Source: Gammaproteobacteria bacterium (lineage in GTDB: Bacteria; Pseudomonadota; Gammaproteobacteria; DSM-16500). From it: DNA of 64,000 nucleotides. Each line of letters starts with the position of its first letter. Positions within the stretch are counted from its first letter, which is position 1. Under the pieces are notes generated by a model. That model did not search any database and had not been told where the DNA came from. It worked only from the letters and a program-made list of their open reading frames with translations. This document shows positions 46,879 through 55,165 of this stretch, in pieces. The DNA lies in assembly GCA_021156085.1 (NCBI GenBank), contig JAJNBC010000002.1, positions 62,001 through 126,000 of the forward strand, read 5' to 3'. A program made the translations under genes and the position numbers.

Positions 46879-48150
46879 TCAACCTGAGCCTCCCACAATA
46901 ATTTTTATCATTTCATCAGGTTTAATATGTTTTTTTAGAGCTGTTTTTACTTCGTTCAAGCTAATAGCTGAAATGTTGGCTCTATAAGTATCGATATAAT
47001 CTAAGGGTAGTTTGTAAAATCCAATTTGCATTAGATAATGGATAATATCGTGATTAGTCGCGATCGAGAGGGGGAATTCATGATTGATTTTCTGTTTTGC
47101 GAGTAAAAATTCTTTTTCAGTAGGACCTTTATCAATATAGTGATCAAGTATAGATTTTGTTAGATTCAAGGCTTTTTTTGCCGTAGAATTTTGAGTAGCA
47201 AAATGGATTAGAAAGAAACCTCTCGCGTTAAAAAATTGAAATGCGCTATTAATGCCATAAACTAGGCCATGTTCTCCTCTTATTTTTTTAAACAATCTTG
47301 AGGTAATAGAAGAGCCACCTAGAATGTCATTGCCAATATGGATTGCATAATAATCAGGATCATGATATTCCATTCCCAAGTGCCCCATCCAGATAGTGGT
47401 TTGTTCTGAGGGAAAAGGGATAAAGGTTTGTACTTTATTTCTAAACGATACTGCATTTGGAGTAATAGGAGCCTCTTTCCCTACAGGAAAACTATCTTCT
47501 ATTCGGGCTACATTTTTTTCGACATCGTGCCGGCTAATATTGCCTACAATGATGAGAGTTGCATTGCTCAACACATAATATTGTTGATAGAAATACTCCG
47601 CGTCATTTCTTGTAAGAGACATTACAGCTTCTTTTGTGCCACACAGATTATGTGCATAGGGATGTTTTCCATAGAGTGCCTGAGAAAATGCATTTTGAGC
47701 AATATAGCTTGGGGTTTGCTCTTGCATTTGCAGAGTGCTAAAAATTTGTTTTTGCCGGCGCGAAAAAGCTGTTTTTGGAAATTGAGCCGAATATAGAATT
47801 TCCAGGAATAATTTAAAAGCTAAATTAAAATATTTCTTTTCTGATAAACATTTTAAGCTTACGGAGGCATTATCTTTGGTGGAATGCATTTGAAAATGTG
47901 CGCCCACGTCGGCAAATTTATTGGCTATGTCATCTGCATCATAAGATCGCGTACCTTGGTTTAGCATCGCACTAGTGATATGGGATAAACCTTGTTTTTT
48001 TTCGTCCATGGAAGAGCCCGCATTGAAAAAAATATCGATATCAACTATAGGAATCTCAGGTCTTTGCACGAAATAAACATGCATGCCTTTTTTACTTTTC
48101 CAGTGTTGGATAGAAACGATGGGAGGTGAAGTAATAGATTTCTTTTTCAT
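46879..48150 (-). CDS. M16-family peptidase-like protein, catalytically incomplete
   Basis: 423 residues with the two-domain M16 (pitrilysin/processing-peptidase) fold: VDIDIFFNAGSSMDEKKQGL near 37, GKHPYAHNLCGTKEAV near 170, and HGLVYGINSAFQFFNARGFF near 298. Where active M16 proteins have HxxEH, this one has QGLSHITSAML, so it cannot bind zinc in the standard way. It overlaps the intact M16 gene by four bases. The pair fits an active/inactive heterodimer, as in mitochondrial processing peptidase. No signal peptide is clear; the location is uncertain. Confidence 0.85.
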   Translation of the reverse strand: MKKKSITSPPIVSIQHWKSKKGMHVYFVQRPEIPIVDIDIFFNAGSSMDEKKQGLSHITSAMLNQGTRSYDADDIANKFADVGAHFQMHSTKDNASVSLKCLSEKKYFNLAFKLFLEILYSAQFPKTAFSRRQKQIFSTLQMQEQTPSYIAQNAFSQALYGKHPYAHNLCGTKEAVMSLTRNDAEYFYQQYYVLSNATLIIVGNISRHDVEKNVARIEDSFPVGKEAPITPNAVSFRNKVQTFIPFPSEQTTIWMGHLGMEYHDPDYYAIHIGNDILGGSSITSRLFKKIRGEHGLVYGINSAFQFFNARGFFLIHFATQNSTAKKALNLTKSILDHYIDKGPTEKEFLLAKQKINHEFPLSIATNHDIIHYLMQIGFYKLPLDYIDTYRANISAISLNEVKTALKKHIKPDEMIKIIVGGSG

Positions 48151-49442
48151 GCGTTATTTGCCTTGATTTCTAATGGCTCAAGAATGCCAATCGTTAATCT
48201 TTCGGGGGTTAAATAGTTCAATGCAACGTCTTGAATTTGCTTAGGTGTGATTCCTCGGATTTTTTTGATTGTTTCCCGATCTATTTTGGCCCATGAAAAA
48301 CCTACGCATTCAAGCATCCCAATTTCATAAGCTTGATGGAAAAGAGAATCTGTACTAAAAATTTTTGAGGCTATCCATGCTATCTTGACTCGTTCTAATT
48401 CTTTGTCGCGGATTAATTGATTTTGTAGATTGTCTATTTCTTCCAGCAATGCTTTCTTACATTTTTCTACATCTTGCATGCTGTTGGGGGTTAATCCTAG
48501 CATGAGTATGTTATTCATGCGATCAAAGGGGGAATAATGAGCATAAGCGCTGCTGGCAATTTGTTTTTTGCGAAGAATATTTTTTTGTAACCTAGAACTG
48601 CTATTTAAGCCTAAAATACTGCTTGCTGCCCATAAAGCATAGGGTTCCCATTGTTTATTTGTAGCTGCTGTTTTGAGTACAGGGGTGTTATAACCTAATG
48701 CAAGCCAAGGTAATTTAGCAGGGACTTTAATCGTTACACAACGTGTCCCCAATGCTTGTACTTCATTTTGTGGTTTTACTATAGGTACTGAGCGTGCGGA
48801 GATAGAGCCAAAATATTTTTTAGTCCATTGTTGGATTTGTTTGGGCTGGACATCCCCTACAACGATAACAATAGCATTATTAGGTGCATACCAAGTGTGG
48901 TACCACTGTTTTAAATCTGCCACCGTCATTTGCTTTAAATCATCCATCCATCCAATGATTGAATGCCTATAAGGACTAGAAGTATGGGCTATAGCTGCAA
49001 ATCGCTCATACGCACGATGTTCTGGGCTGTCGTCGATGCTCATGTATCTTTCTTCCATAACCACAGAAATTTCTTTTTTAAAATCTTGTTCATTCAATAA
49101 GAGTTGATGCATGCGATCTGCTTCCAATTTGAAGCAGATTTCTAATTTATCATTGGCAATGAATTGATGATAGACCGTATAATCTTGTCCAGTGAATGCA
49201 TTGTTCTGGCCCCCATTTTCGGAAATTATTTCATCGTATTGAGTGTTACGATAATTTTTACTACCCCGAAACATCATGTGTTCTAAAGCATGTGAAATTC
49301 CTGTTATACCATTATGTTCATAGCTGGAACCTACCTTGTACCAGACTTGCATGATAGCAACGGGGGCCCGATGATCTTCCTTAATAATCAATTTAAGACC
49401 ATTAGTAAAAAAATGTTCATGAATTGTCTTTTTTGCAGACAT
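48147..49442 (-). CDS. M16-family zinc peptidase, active subunit
   Basis: 431 residues. The inverted zinc motif HALEHMMF (HxxEH) is near 46, with the downstream Glu in the KEISVVMEERYMSIDDSPEH segment near 120. YRHSIIGWMDDLKQMTVADL follows near 156. The second domain is degenerate, as expected. It is upstream of and coupled to the inactive partner. The substrate is unknown; similar pairs are often annotated as insulinase-like or PqqL-like peptidases. In many gammaproteobacteria this pair lies beside ftsY; here it has moved next to hemH. Confidence 0.9.
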   Translation of the reverse strand: MSAKKTIHEHFFTNGLKLIIKEDHRAPVAIMQVWYKVGSSYEHNGITGISHALEHMMFRGSKNYRNTQYDEIISENGGQNNAFTGQDYTVYHQFIANDKLEICFKLEADRMHQLLLNEQDFKKEISVVMEERYMSIDDSPEHRAYERFAAIAHTSSPYRHSIIGWMDDLKQMTVADLKQWYHTWYAPNNAIVIVVGDVQPKQIQQWTKKYFGSISARSVPIVKPQNEVQALGTRCVTIKVPAKLPWLALGYNTPVLKTAATNKQWEPYALWAASSILGLNSSSRLQKNILRKKQIASSAYAHYSPFDRMNNILMLGLTPNSMQDVEKCKKALLEEIDNLQNQLIRDKELERVKIAWIASKIFSTDSLFHQAYEIGMLECVGFSWAKIDRETIKKIRGITPKQIQDVALNYLTPERLTIGILEPLEIKANNA

Positions 49443-49565
49443 GCTATTTACTCAATTAAAATAACTAAATAACTTGTTTTTCATCTTCCCTGGATTGACT
49501 TATTTCGTCAAGCCTCTATTTCAGGTAAAATCTCGGCCTATTCAATTAGCTGAGCGTTTCTTAAC

Positions 49566-50576
49566 ATGCATAATACTGGGGTTTTACTCATTAATTTAGG
49601 TACACCTGATAACAGTGACAATCAATCTGTCTATCGTTATTTAATAGAATTCTTAAACGATCCTAGAATTATTGATCTACCAAAATGGTGGCGATGGATA
49701 TTGACTCATTTTTTTATTGTACCGTTTCGATACAAGAAAACAGCACAGGCTTATCGAAAAATCTGGAGCCAAGAAGGCTCTCCTCTCTTACTGAATTCCC
49801 GAAAATTACAAAGTGCTCTAGCAATCGCATTAGGGCAGAATTATCATATTGAAATAGCAATGCGTTATGGCAACCCTACTATTCAATCAGCATTACAAAA
49901 AATGAAGCATTGTCATCGGCTGATTGCAATTCCCCTGTTTCCTCAATATTCTTCTGCTGCAACCGGCTCAGCCATAGACAAGTTATTACATGAGTTAGCA
50001 AGTCAATGGAATATACCCGAAATTCATATTATTCGAGATTTTTATAAGAATACTGGCTTTATTGAATCGTATGCAGCCATTATTCAAAAAAGCATAGATA
50101 GGATAAAACTAGATTCCATTTTATTTAGTTATCACGGCTTACCTGAACGGCACATCAATAAAAGTCATTGCCGAGCGCCTTGTGATCGACTTACTGCCTG
50201 TCCTAGCATCACGGGGGATAATTTTTATTGTTATCGAGCGCAGTGTTATATGACTTCTTCTTTGCTAGCAGCTGCCCTAGGCTTAGAAAAGAATCAATAT
50301 AAAGTGGTTTTTCAGTCACGTTTAGGTCGGACGCCCTGGATTCAGCCTTATACTGATATCCTATTAGCTAATCTAAGACAAGAAGGTAAAAAAAACATTG
50401 CTATTGTGTGTCCTTCTTTTGTGGCAGATTGTTTAGAAACATTGGAAGAAATTAATATGCGAGCACGCGAGCAATGGTCACTCAGTGGCGGCAGTAAATT
50501 TATTTTCATACCCTGCTTGAATGATCATCCGCTTTGGGTTAAGGCGCTTGCAGCAAGCATTTTTCAACTGAGTTAA
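49566..50576 (+). CDS. hemH: Ferrochelatase
   Basis: Inserts Fe2+ into protoporphyrin IX, the last step of haem synthesis. It is 336 residues. The N-terminus GVLLINLGTPDNSDNQSVYR and the early FLNDPRIIDLP are family marks. The catalytic-site block has ILFSYHGLPERHINKSHCRA near 180, with the invariant His. FQSRLGRTPWIQPYTD lies near 252, and VCPSFVADCLETLEEINMRA near 282 has the metal-route residues. Three or four cysteines in KSHCRAPCD, TACPS and FYCYRAQC suggest a possible cluster, but that is not certain. Confidence 0.96.
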   Translation: MHNTGVLLINLGTPDNSDNQSVYRYLIEFLNDPRIIDLPKWWRWILTHFFIVPFRYKKTAQAYRKIWSQEGSPLLLNSRKLQSALAIALGQNYHIEIAMRYGNPTIQSALQKMKHCHRLIAIPLFPQYSSAATGSAIDKLLHELASQWNIPEIHIIRDFYKNTGFIESYAAIIQKSIDRIKLDSILFSYHGLPERHINKSHCRAPCDRLTACPSITGDNFYCYRAQCYMTSSLLAAALGLEKNQYKVVFQSRLGRTPWIQPYTDILLANLRQEGKKNIAIVCPSFVADCLETLEEINMRAREQWSLSGGSKFIFIPCLNDHPLWVKALAASIFQLS

Positions 50577-50821
50577 AGTCTATCCTCCCACCTGCTTGTT
50601 TCTTGTTTTTACAATAGCTCCTCGGTTTCCCCTCTCCCGCGCTTTATCTGTCAAAACCCAAAGAGAATAAGTGCGATAACAAGTTATAGTCTTATATTCC
50701 TCCTTTTTTTCATGAATTGTCATAAAAAACAACAAACCTACCTCTGAGCTCAGTGATATAATTTAAGGGTACACCTCTCAAACTTTGCAAGTTCGTCAGT
50801 TCACTATAGGGAGATGATGAT

Positions 50822-51067
50822 ATGAAAACTCCGCTTTTAATTTCTATTGTGTGCTTAAGCTTGTTAGTGGGCCGTTACTCTTGGAGTTGTAGTTGCGGTA
50901 GCGATTCCTCTGGCTGCCAACAAAACGTTTGCGTGACACCCCAGGATTATTGCCAATGTGCCGATATTAATAGTAGAAGGAACCCTTGTATCAGTAAAAG
51001 CGACTATTGCCGTGATTTTGGTAATGTGGGAGACAATAAGTTTTCCGACTCCTATGATAATCAATAA
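50822..51067 (+). CDS. Small secreted cysteine-rich protein
   Basis: 81 residues with AGGGAG before the ATG. A signal peptide (MKTPLLISIVCLSLLVGRYS) is followed by a mature part with eight cysteines: WSCSCGSDSSGCQQNVC, then QDYCQCADI and, further on, NPCISKSDYC. The repeat-like spacing (S-D-Y-C and Q-D-Y-C) suggests two small disulfide-knotted units. The tail is polar. No family is recognised. The upstream gap (50577-50821) has no other gene that I can support. Confidence 0.6.
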   Translation: MKTPLLISIVCLSLLVGRYSWSCSCGSDSSGCQQNVCVTPQDYCQCADINSRRNPCISKSDYCRDFGNVGDNKFSDSYDNQ

Positions 51068-51188
51068 ATGCTCTCCTTAATGGGACACCAACGACCTCCA
51101 CACGAGGTAATATTCGCTAATTTCATCTGAGAACGGGTATAATGATTTTGGAAGTCTTTCTACTCATCAATCAAGGAGAGTGATTTAT

Positions 51189-51491
51189 ATGATGTTTTTA
51201 ATACATGCAGTGTTTGCATTAGGGCTCATATCATTAACCGCCGGTGCAGCTTTATACATTTTTGCGTTACGTAATAAAGGAGCAGGCTCAGGGTTAGGCA
51301 AAATCGTTGGTGCTATTGTTATGATTATTTCTACTTTTTCTCTTGTTTGTTCCTTTTGCTTAGGACTAAAAATCTGGAGAGAAGTGTACTTGCTTAACAT
51401 GGTTCAATTGCATAATTTGCAAATACAAAATGAAAGTACTGTAAGTACTCCCAAAATGCCCCCTTCCAAAGAGCATCATCATAGAAAATAA
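51189..51491 (+). CDS. Small membrane protein of unknown function
   Basis: About 100 residues with two transmembrane helices (about 3-25, FLIHAVFALGLISLTAGAAL, and 37-60, IVGAIVMIISTFSLVCSFCL). A polar tail ends in HHHRK. AAGGAG lies ten bases before the ATG; a GTG at 51180 is also in frame but too close to it. No domain is recognised. The His-rich end could bind metal weakly, but this is only an observation. Confidence 0.6.
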   Translation: MMFLIHAVFALGLISLTAGAALYIFALRNKGAGSGLGKIVGAIVMIISTFSLVCSFCLGLKIWREVYLLNMVQLHNLQIQNESTVSTPKMPPSKEHHHRK

Positions 51492-51503
51492 TTAAGACTA
51501 GGC

Positions 51504-51560
51504 TACCTTCAAGCGGATCACGTGTTTTTCTAGCCAGGCAAAAACCGCTTGAGGGTGGTA
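51504..51560. other. Bulged hairpin between two genes
   Basis: TACC/GGTA, TCAAGCG/CGCTTGA and GTTTTT/AAAAAC pair in nested order with an eight-base bulge on the left side and a ten-base loop. It lies 12 bases past the membrane-protein stop and about 90 bases before kdsB. It may be a terminator of unusual form or a processed leader structure. There is no T-run right after the stem. Confidence 0.35.
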
Positions 51561-51648
51561 TTTATGTACCTATTCATTTATACTCCGTGGCATCCGTGGA
51601 TTAGATCGTTCAGCGTCCACTTTCGGTTTTAGTTTAACGGAGTTTTTG

Positions 51649-52386
51649 ATGCGAATTCTTTGTGTTATTCCCAGTCGGATTCATTCTACGCGCCTTTCGC
51701 GCAAGCCCATGCTGCTTATACAGGGTAAACCAATGATTCAATGGGTATATGAAAACGCAGCACGTTGCAATGTCCTATCAGATGTTATTGTGGCTACAGA
51801 TAGTGAAGAAATTGCATTATTCATCCAAGGTATAGGGGGTAAGACAGTGATGACGGATCCTCATCTTCAAACAGGGTCTGATCGGGTTGCTGTAGTTGCA
51901 GAACAGTATCCAGAAGCTGATGTCATCATTAACTTGCAAGGTGATGAGCCTTTTATTAAGCCGCGTATGTTAGCACAGCTAGTATCACCCTATCTTGAGG
52001 GAGAATCGCCTGATATGACAACGCTTGCACGTCCTTTAGATTTGCAAAGAAATTACACTCTACCAGGTGCCGTTAAAGTCATGGTAGATAAACATGGCAA
52101 TGCCCTCTATTTTTCGCGCTCGCCTATTTCTTATTTGCATACTCAAGAATTTAGTCCCCCTGTCTACCATCACATGGGTCTTTATGCTTTTCGCCGTGAT
52201 TTTTTAATGCTTTATAAAACGTTAGCACAAACACCTCTGGAGAAAATTGAATCTCTTGAGCAATTGCGGGTTTTGGAAAATGGATTCAAAATACGGGTAT
52301 GCTTAACTGAAGAGAGTACGCTTGAAATCAATACCCCGGAAGAATACGAACAAGCACAGCAATTTGTCTATACTGATGAAATGTGA
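51649..52386 (+). CDS. kdsB: CMP-Kdo synthetase
   Basis: Activates Kdo as CMP-Kdo for lipopolysaccharide. It is 245 residues. The N-terminal CTP-binding motif is VIPSRIHSTRLSRKPMLLIQ near 5-24, followed by VVATDSEEI-like VIVATDSEEIALF near 47 and INLQGDEPFIKPRML near 95. YFSRSPISY near 140 and HMGLYAFRRDFL near 163 complete the site. The end has ESLEQLRVLENGFKIRVCLT. GGAG lies six bases before the ATG; a TTG one codon earlier is also in frame. waaA, which uses its product, is at 11024. Confidence 0.96.
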   Translation: MRILCVIPSRIHSTRLSRKPMLLIQGKPMIQWVYENAARCNVLSDVIVATDSEEIALFIQGIGGKTVMTDPHLQTGSDRVAVVAEQYPEADVIINLQGDEPFIKPRMLAQLVSPYLEGESPDMTTLARPLDLQRNYTLPGAVKVMVDKHGNALYFSRSPISYLHTQEFSPPVYHHMGLYAFRRDFLMLYKTLAQTPLEKIESLEQLRVLENGFKIRVCLTEESTLEINTPEEYEQAQQFVYTDEM

Positions 52387-52410
52387 TGAAACAAGGCAGG
52401 GCGTATATCA

Positions 52411-53223
52411 ATGGCCAAACATTCTGCGGTTCAACCCATAGGTATTTTTGATAGTGGCATTGGCGGGCTGACTGTAGCGAATGCTCTGGTTAACCACTTA
52501 CCGAATGAAAATATTATTTACTTCGGCGATACAGCGCATATGCCGTATGGCGATAAATCTGCCAGTGCGGTCCAAGCCTATTCCATTAAAATTGCCCATA
52601 TGCTATTACAGCAACATTGTAAACTCATTGTCATTGCTTGTTATTCTGCAACCTCTGTTGCCTATGAGTTAGTAAAAGAATATGTAGCGAGCAAGGCTAT
52701 CGTGATGAATGTCATTGACCCCATGGTACATTATATTCATGCGCATCATGCACATCAGCGTATTGGCTTAATTGGTACACGCCAAACAATTAATTCTAAT
52801 GTTTATAAGAAAAAAATAGATAAATTAAATTCCAATATTGAGCTTACATCACTTGCTACCAATTTATTGGCCTCTGCTATTGAAGAGTTTGGGAATAGCA
52901 AAGTGATTGACAGTTTGCTCGATCAGTACTTATCTCATCCTATGTTGAAGAATCTGGATGCATTAATTCTTGGCTGTACTCACTATCCTGTTGTAAAGGA
53001 AAACATTTCACGTTATTTTAAGAATAAAATTCAAGTTATTGATCCATCCGATATTGTGGCGAAAGCAGTCAAGCAACGTTTAGAAGAAAATCAGCTGCTT
53101 AATATAGATAATGGAGGCCAACAACATTTTTATGTGTCTGACTATACGGAATCATTTTCGGCGGGAACAAAAATGTTTTTTAATGGCGAGATTCATCTAA
53201 AACATTATCCATTATGGAATTGA
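52411..53223 (+). CDS. murI: Glutamate racemase
   Basis: Makes D-glutamate for peptidoglycan. It is 270 residues. GIFDSGIGGLTVANAL is at 11-26 and YFGDTAHMPYGDKS at 37-50. The catalytic cysteine pair is Cys 77 in VIACYSATS and the later one in ILGCTHYPVVKE near 190. The first cysteine loop is usually A-C-N-T-A-S; here it is A-C-Y-S-A-T, a variation with the catalytic Cys kept. It lies between kdsB and rlmJ with short spacers. Confidence 0.93.
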   Translation: MAKHSAVQPIGIFDSGIGGLTVANALVNHLPNENIIYFGDTAHMPYGDKSASAVQAYSIKIAHMLLQQHCKLIVIACYSATSVAYELVKEYVASKAIVMNVIDPMVHYIHAHHAHQRIGLIGTRQTINSNVYKKKIDKLNSNIELTSLATNLLASAIEEFGNSKVIDSLLDQYLSHPMLKNLDALILGCTHYPVVKENISRYFKNKIQVIDPSDIVAKAVKQRLEENQLLNIDNGGQQHFYVSDYTESFSAGTKMFFNGEIHLKHYPLWN

Positions 53224-53224
53224 T

Positions 53225-54073
53225 ATGAATTATCGCCACGGCTATCATGCGGGTAGTTTTGCTGACGTTTTTAAACATGCAATTTTGGTATCGCTTATAC
53301 AATCTTTATTAAAAAAGAAAACTGCAATCTGTTATTTAGATACGCATGCTGGTGCAGGGTATTATGATTTAATTTCTGAAGAAGCACAAAAAAGTAAGGA
53401 ATTTGAAGCCGGTATTACAAAAGTGATGGGTGCAGAGGATCCGCCTTCTTTGATTAGAGATTATCTTAGTTGTGTGCAACAAATTAATATACGATTAGCA
53501 GGCTCAGTTGTTCCGTCATTGCGTTATTATCCAGGTTCGCCTTCTATTGTACGTTATTTTTTGCGAGCCCAGGATCGGATGACATTAACAGAGTTACATC
53601 CCCAAGAATATCGAATATTAAAAAAAAATTTTATGAGAGATAGCCAAACTGGAGTACATTTAGGAGATGGTTATCAAGGGCTTAAGGCTTTTTTGCCTCC
53701 TAAAGAAAGACGGAGCTTGATTTTAATAGATCCTCCTTATGAGCGACCTAATGAGTTTATAGACATTGTTGTGATGTTGCTTGCTGCCTTAAAGCGCTTT
53801 TCTTCGGGAGTTTATGCTATTTGGTACCCTATCAAGAATAGAACAACCATTAATCTATTTTATCAAGATTTAAAAAAAGCAATTCAACAATCTATACTCA
53901 TTGCTGAGCTTAACATTTATTCAACAAATAGTTCGTTGCTTCTTGATGGTTGTGGCATGGCCATTGTGAATCCTCCGTGGCAGCTTGATCAGCAGATTTT
54001 TGAGTATCTCCCGTGGTTATGGAATCTATTAAGTGTTCATCAACAAGGAGGATATCGGGTTTTTTCGCTGTAA
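53225..54073 (+). CDS. rlmJ: 23S rRNA (adenine2030-N6)-methyltransferase RlmJ
   Basis: Methylates A2030 of 23S rRNA. It is 282 residues. The N-terminus MNYRHGYHAGSFADVFKHAI is the family signature, with CYLDTHAGAGYYDL near 38 as SAM motif. The catalytic motif is LILIDPPYERPNEF near 164 (DPPY, N6-adenine). WYPIKNRTTINLFYQDL near 200 and LLLDGCGMAIVNPPWQLD near 237 also match RlmJ. The start is two bases after the murI stop, so the two are probably coupled. Confidence 0.96.
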   Translation: MNYRHGYHAGSFADVFKHAILVSLIQSLLKKKTAICYLDTHAGAGYYDLISEEAQKSKEFEAGITKVMGAEDPPSLIRDYLSCVQQINIRLAGSVVPSLRYYPGSPSIVRYFLRAQDRMTLTELHPQEYRILKKNFMRDSQTGVHLGDGYQGLKAFLPPKERRSLILIDPPYERPNEFIDIVVMLLAALKRFSSGVYAIWYPIKNRTTINLFYQDLKKAIQQSILIAELNIYSTNSSLLLDGCGMAIVNPPWQLDQQIFEYLPWLWNLLSVHQQGGYRVFSL

Positions 54074-54178
54074 ATTTACTGGTTCTATTCATAAGCTTAC
54101 TCTTGTCGCGACAATGGATTGATATAAATCTGCTAAAATGAAAGGGTAAGATAAGAGTATAACTAGGAGGAAGCTGAA

Positions 54179-54385
54179 ATGAAAAAATTAATAGCTTTAT
54201 TCATCATGATCATTGCCACAACTCTCTTAACGGGATGTACTACGGGTCAGAAACAAACCGCAGGTATGCTGGGTGGCGGTGTGGTCGGAGGTGTTGCGGG
54301 CGGTGCCCTTACAGGAGGAAGTCCTGTAGGTGCAGCAGTAGGTGCCATAGGTGGCGCAGTAGTGGGGCATGAACTCACAAAATAG
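54179..54385 (+). CDS. Glycine-zipper lipoprotein (OsmB/17-kDa antigen-like)
   Basis: 68 residues with AGGAGG before the ATG. The signal MKKLIALFIMIIATTLLTGC ends at the lipobox Cys 20. A glycine zipper follows (GMLGGGVVGGVAGGALTGGS, then PVGAAVGAIGGAVVGHEL). Proteins of this type are outer-membrane lipoproteins whose Gly-zipper helices insert in the membrane; several are stress-induced. A promoter-like TTGACA lies downstream, not upstream, of the gene. Confidence 0.85.
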   Translation: MKKLIALFIMIIATTLLTGCTTGQKQTAGMLGGGVVGGVAGGALTGGSPVGAAVGAIGGAVVGHELTK

Positions 54386-54525
54386 TGCTGCAATTCTGCC
54401 ATTCTTCTGTTAAGAGCAGCATGCATAAAGGGCTTGACACTGTATGCGGTTCTGGCCGGGAACTCTGCCGCCTAGGATTTATGTCAAAACCTATGTTCAT
54501 TTGTTTTTTACATTCTGGTATTCTT
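54386..54525. other. Non-coding stretch before the palindromic repeat
   Basis: No ORF with a ribosome site is seen. TTGACA at about 54434 starts a possible promoter. A GC-rich patch (GCGGTTCTGG ... CTCTGCCGCC) can form a weak stem. The stretch continues into the repeat at 54526-54672; together they fill the gap before bcp. Confidence 0.3.
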
Positions 54526-54672
54526 TTAGGATCTGTTGACAATTCTACATGCCGACTGTAATCCTTTGATTTTTTGTGCTCCGTTGCTCATTGACTTGCA
54601 TGCCAACTGCGCTTTGGTGCTCAAAAATCAAAGCTTTTCGCCTCGGCCTAGCGAATTGTCAACAGATCCTAA
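54526..54672. repeat. TA-flanked 147-bp palindromic repeat, best copy (MITE-like)
   Basis: Perfect 19-bp terminal inverted repeats, TTAGGATCTGTTGACAATT at 54526-54544 and its complement at 54654-54672. The interior is also palindromic: CTTTGATTTTTTGTGCTC answers GTGCTCAAAAATCAAAG, leaving a centre near TTGACTTGCATGCCAACTG. The outer TA dinucleotides could be target duplications of an IS630/mariner-like transposase. No coding capacity. It ends 34 bases before bcp. Related copies are at 62749 and 38013, and fragments occur elsewhere in the window. Confidence 0.8.
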
Positions 54673-54706
54673 GCATTTTGCTGTGATTTAAGAGAGAGAT
54701 AGATAT

Positions 54707-55165
54707 ATGGCACTCAAAGTAGGCGATCAAGCTCCAGATTTCATTTTGGTATCAGACCAACATGAAGAAATAGCATTAAAAAAATTTCGCGGTAAAAAAG
54801 TAATTCTTTATTTTTATCCAAAAGATGATACTCCTGGTTGTACCCGAGAAGCTTGTGATTTTCATGATAATTTAGAAAAATTTAACAAAAAAAATACAGA
54901 AATTATAGGTGTTTCTAAAGATAGCATTGAAAAACACCAAAAATTCAAACAAAAATATCATTTGTCTTTTACTTTGCTTGCAGATGAAAAAGGCGAGGTT
55001 TGTGAGAGCTATGGTGTGATTAACAAAAAAAGTTTATTTGGCCGCAGTTTTCTAGGCATTGAACGCTCTACTTTTTTGATTGATGAAGAAGGGGTGATTT
55101 GTGCTATTTGGCGTAAAGTAAAAGTGAATGGACATAGTCAGCAGGTGCTCAATGAACTCAACTAA
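54707..55165 (+). CDS. bcp: Thioredoxin-dependent thiol peroxidase (Bcp)
   Basis: An atypical 2-Cys peroxiredoxin of the cytoplasm that reduces hydrogen peroxide and organic peroxides. It is 152 residues. The active-site region FYPKDDTPGCTREACDFHDN holds the peroxidatic Cys 45 and a nearby resolving Cys 50. The region GVSKDSIEKHQKF near 77 and the end GVICAIWRKVKVNGHSQQVL fit the family. GAGAGAGA lies before the ATG. The gene overlaps proS by 14 bases. Confidence 0.95.
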   Translation: MALKVGDQAPDFILVSDQHEEIALKKFRGKKVILYFYPKDDTPGCTREACDFHDNLEKFNKKNTEIIGVSKDSIEKHQKFKQKYHLSFTLLADEKGEVCESYGVINKKSLFGRSFLGIERSTFLIDEEGVICAIWRKVKVNGHSQQVLNELN

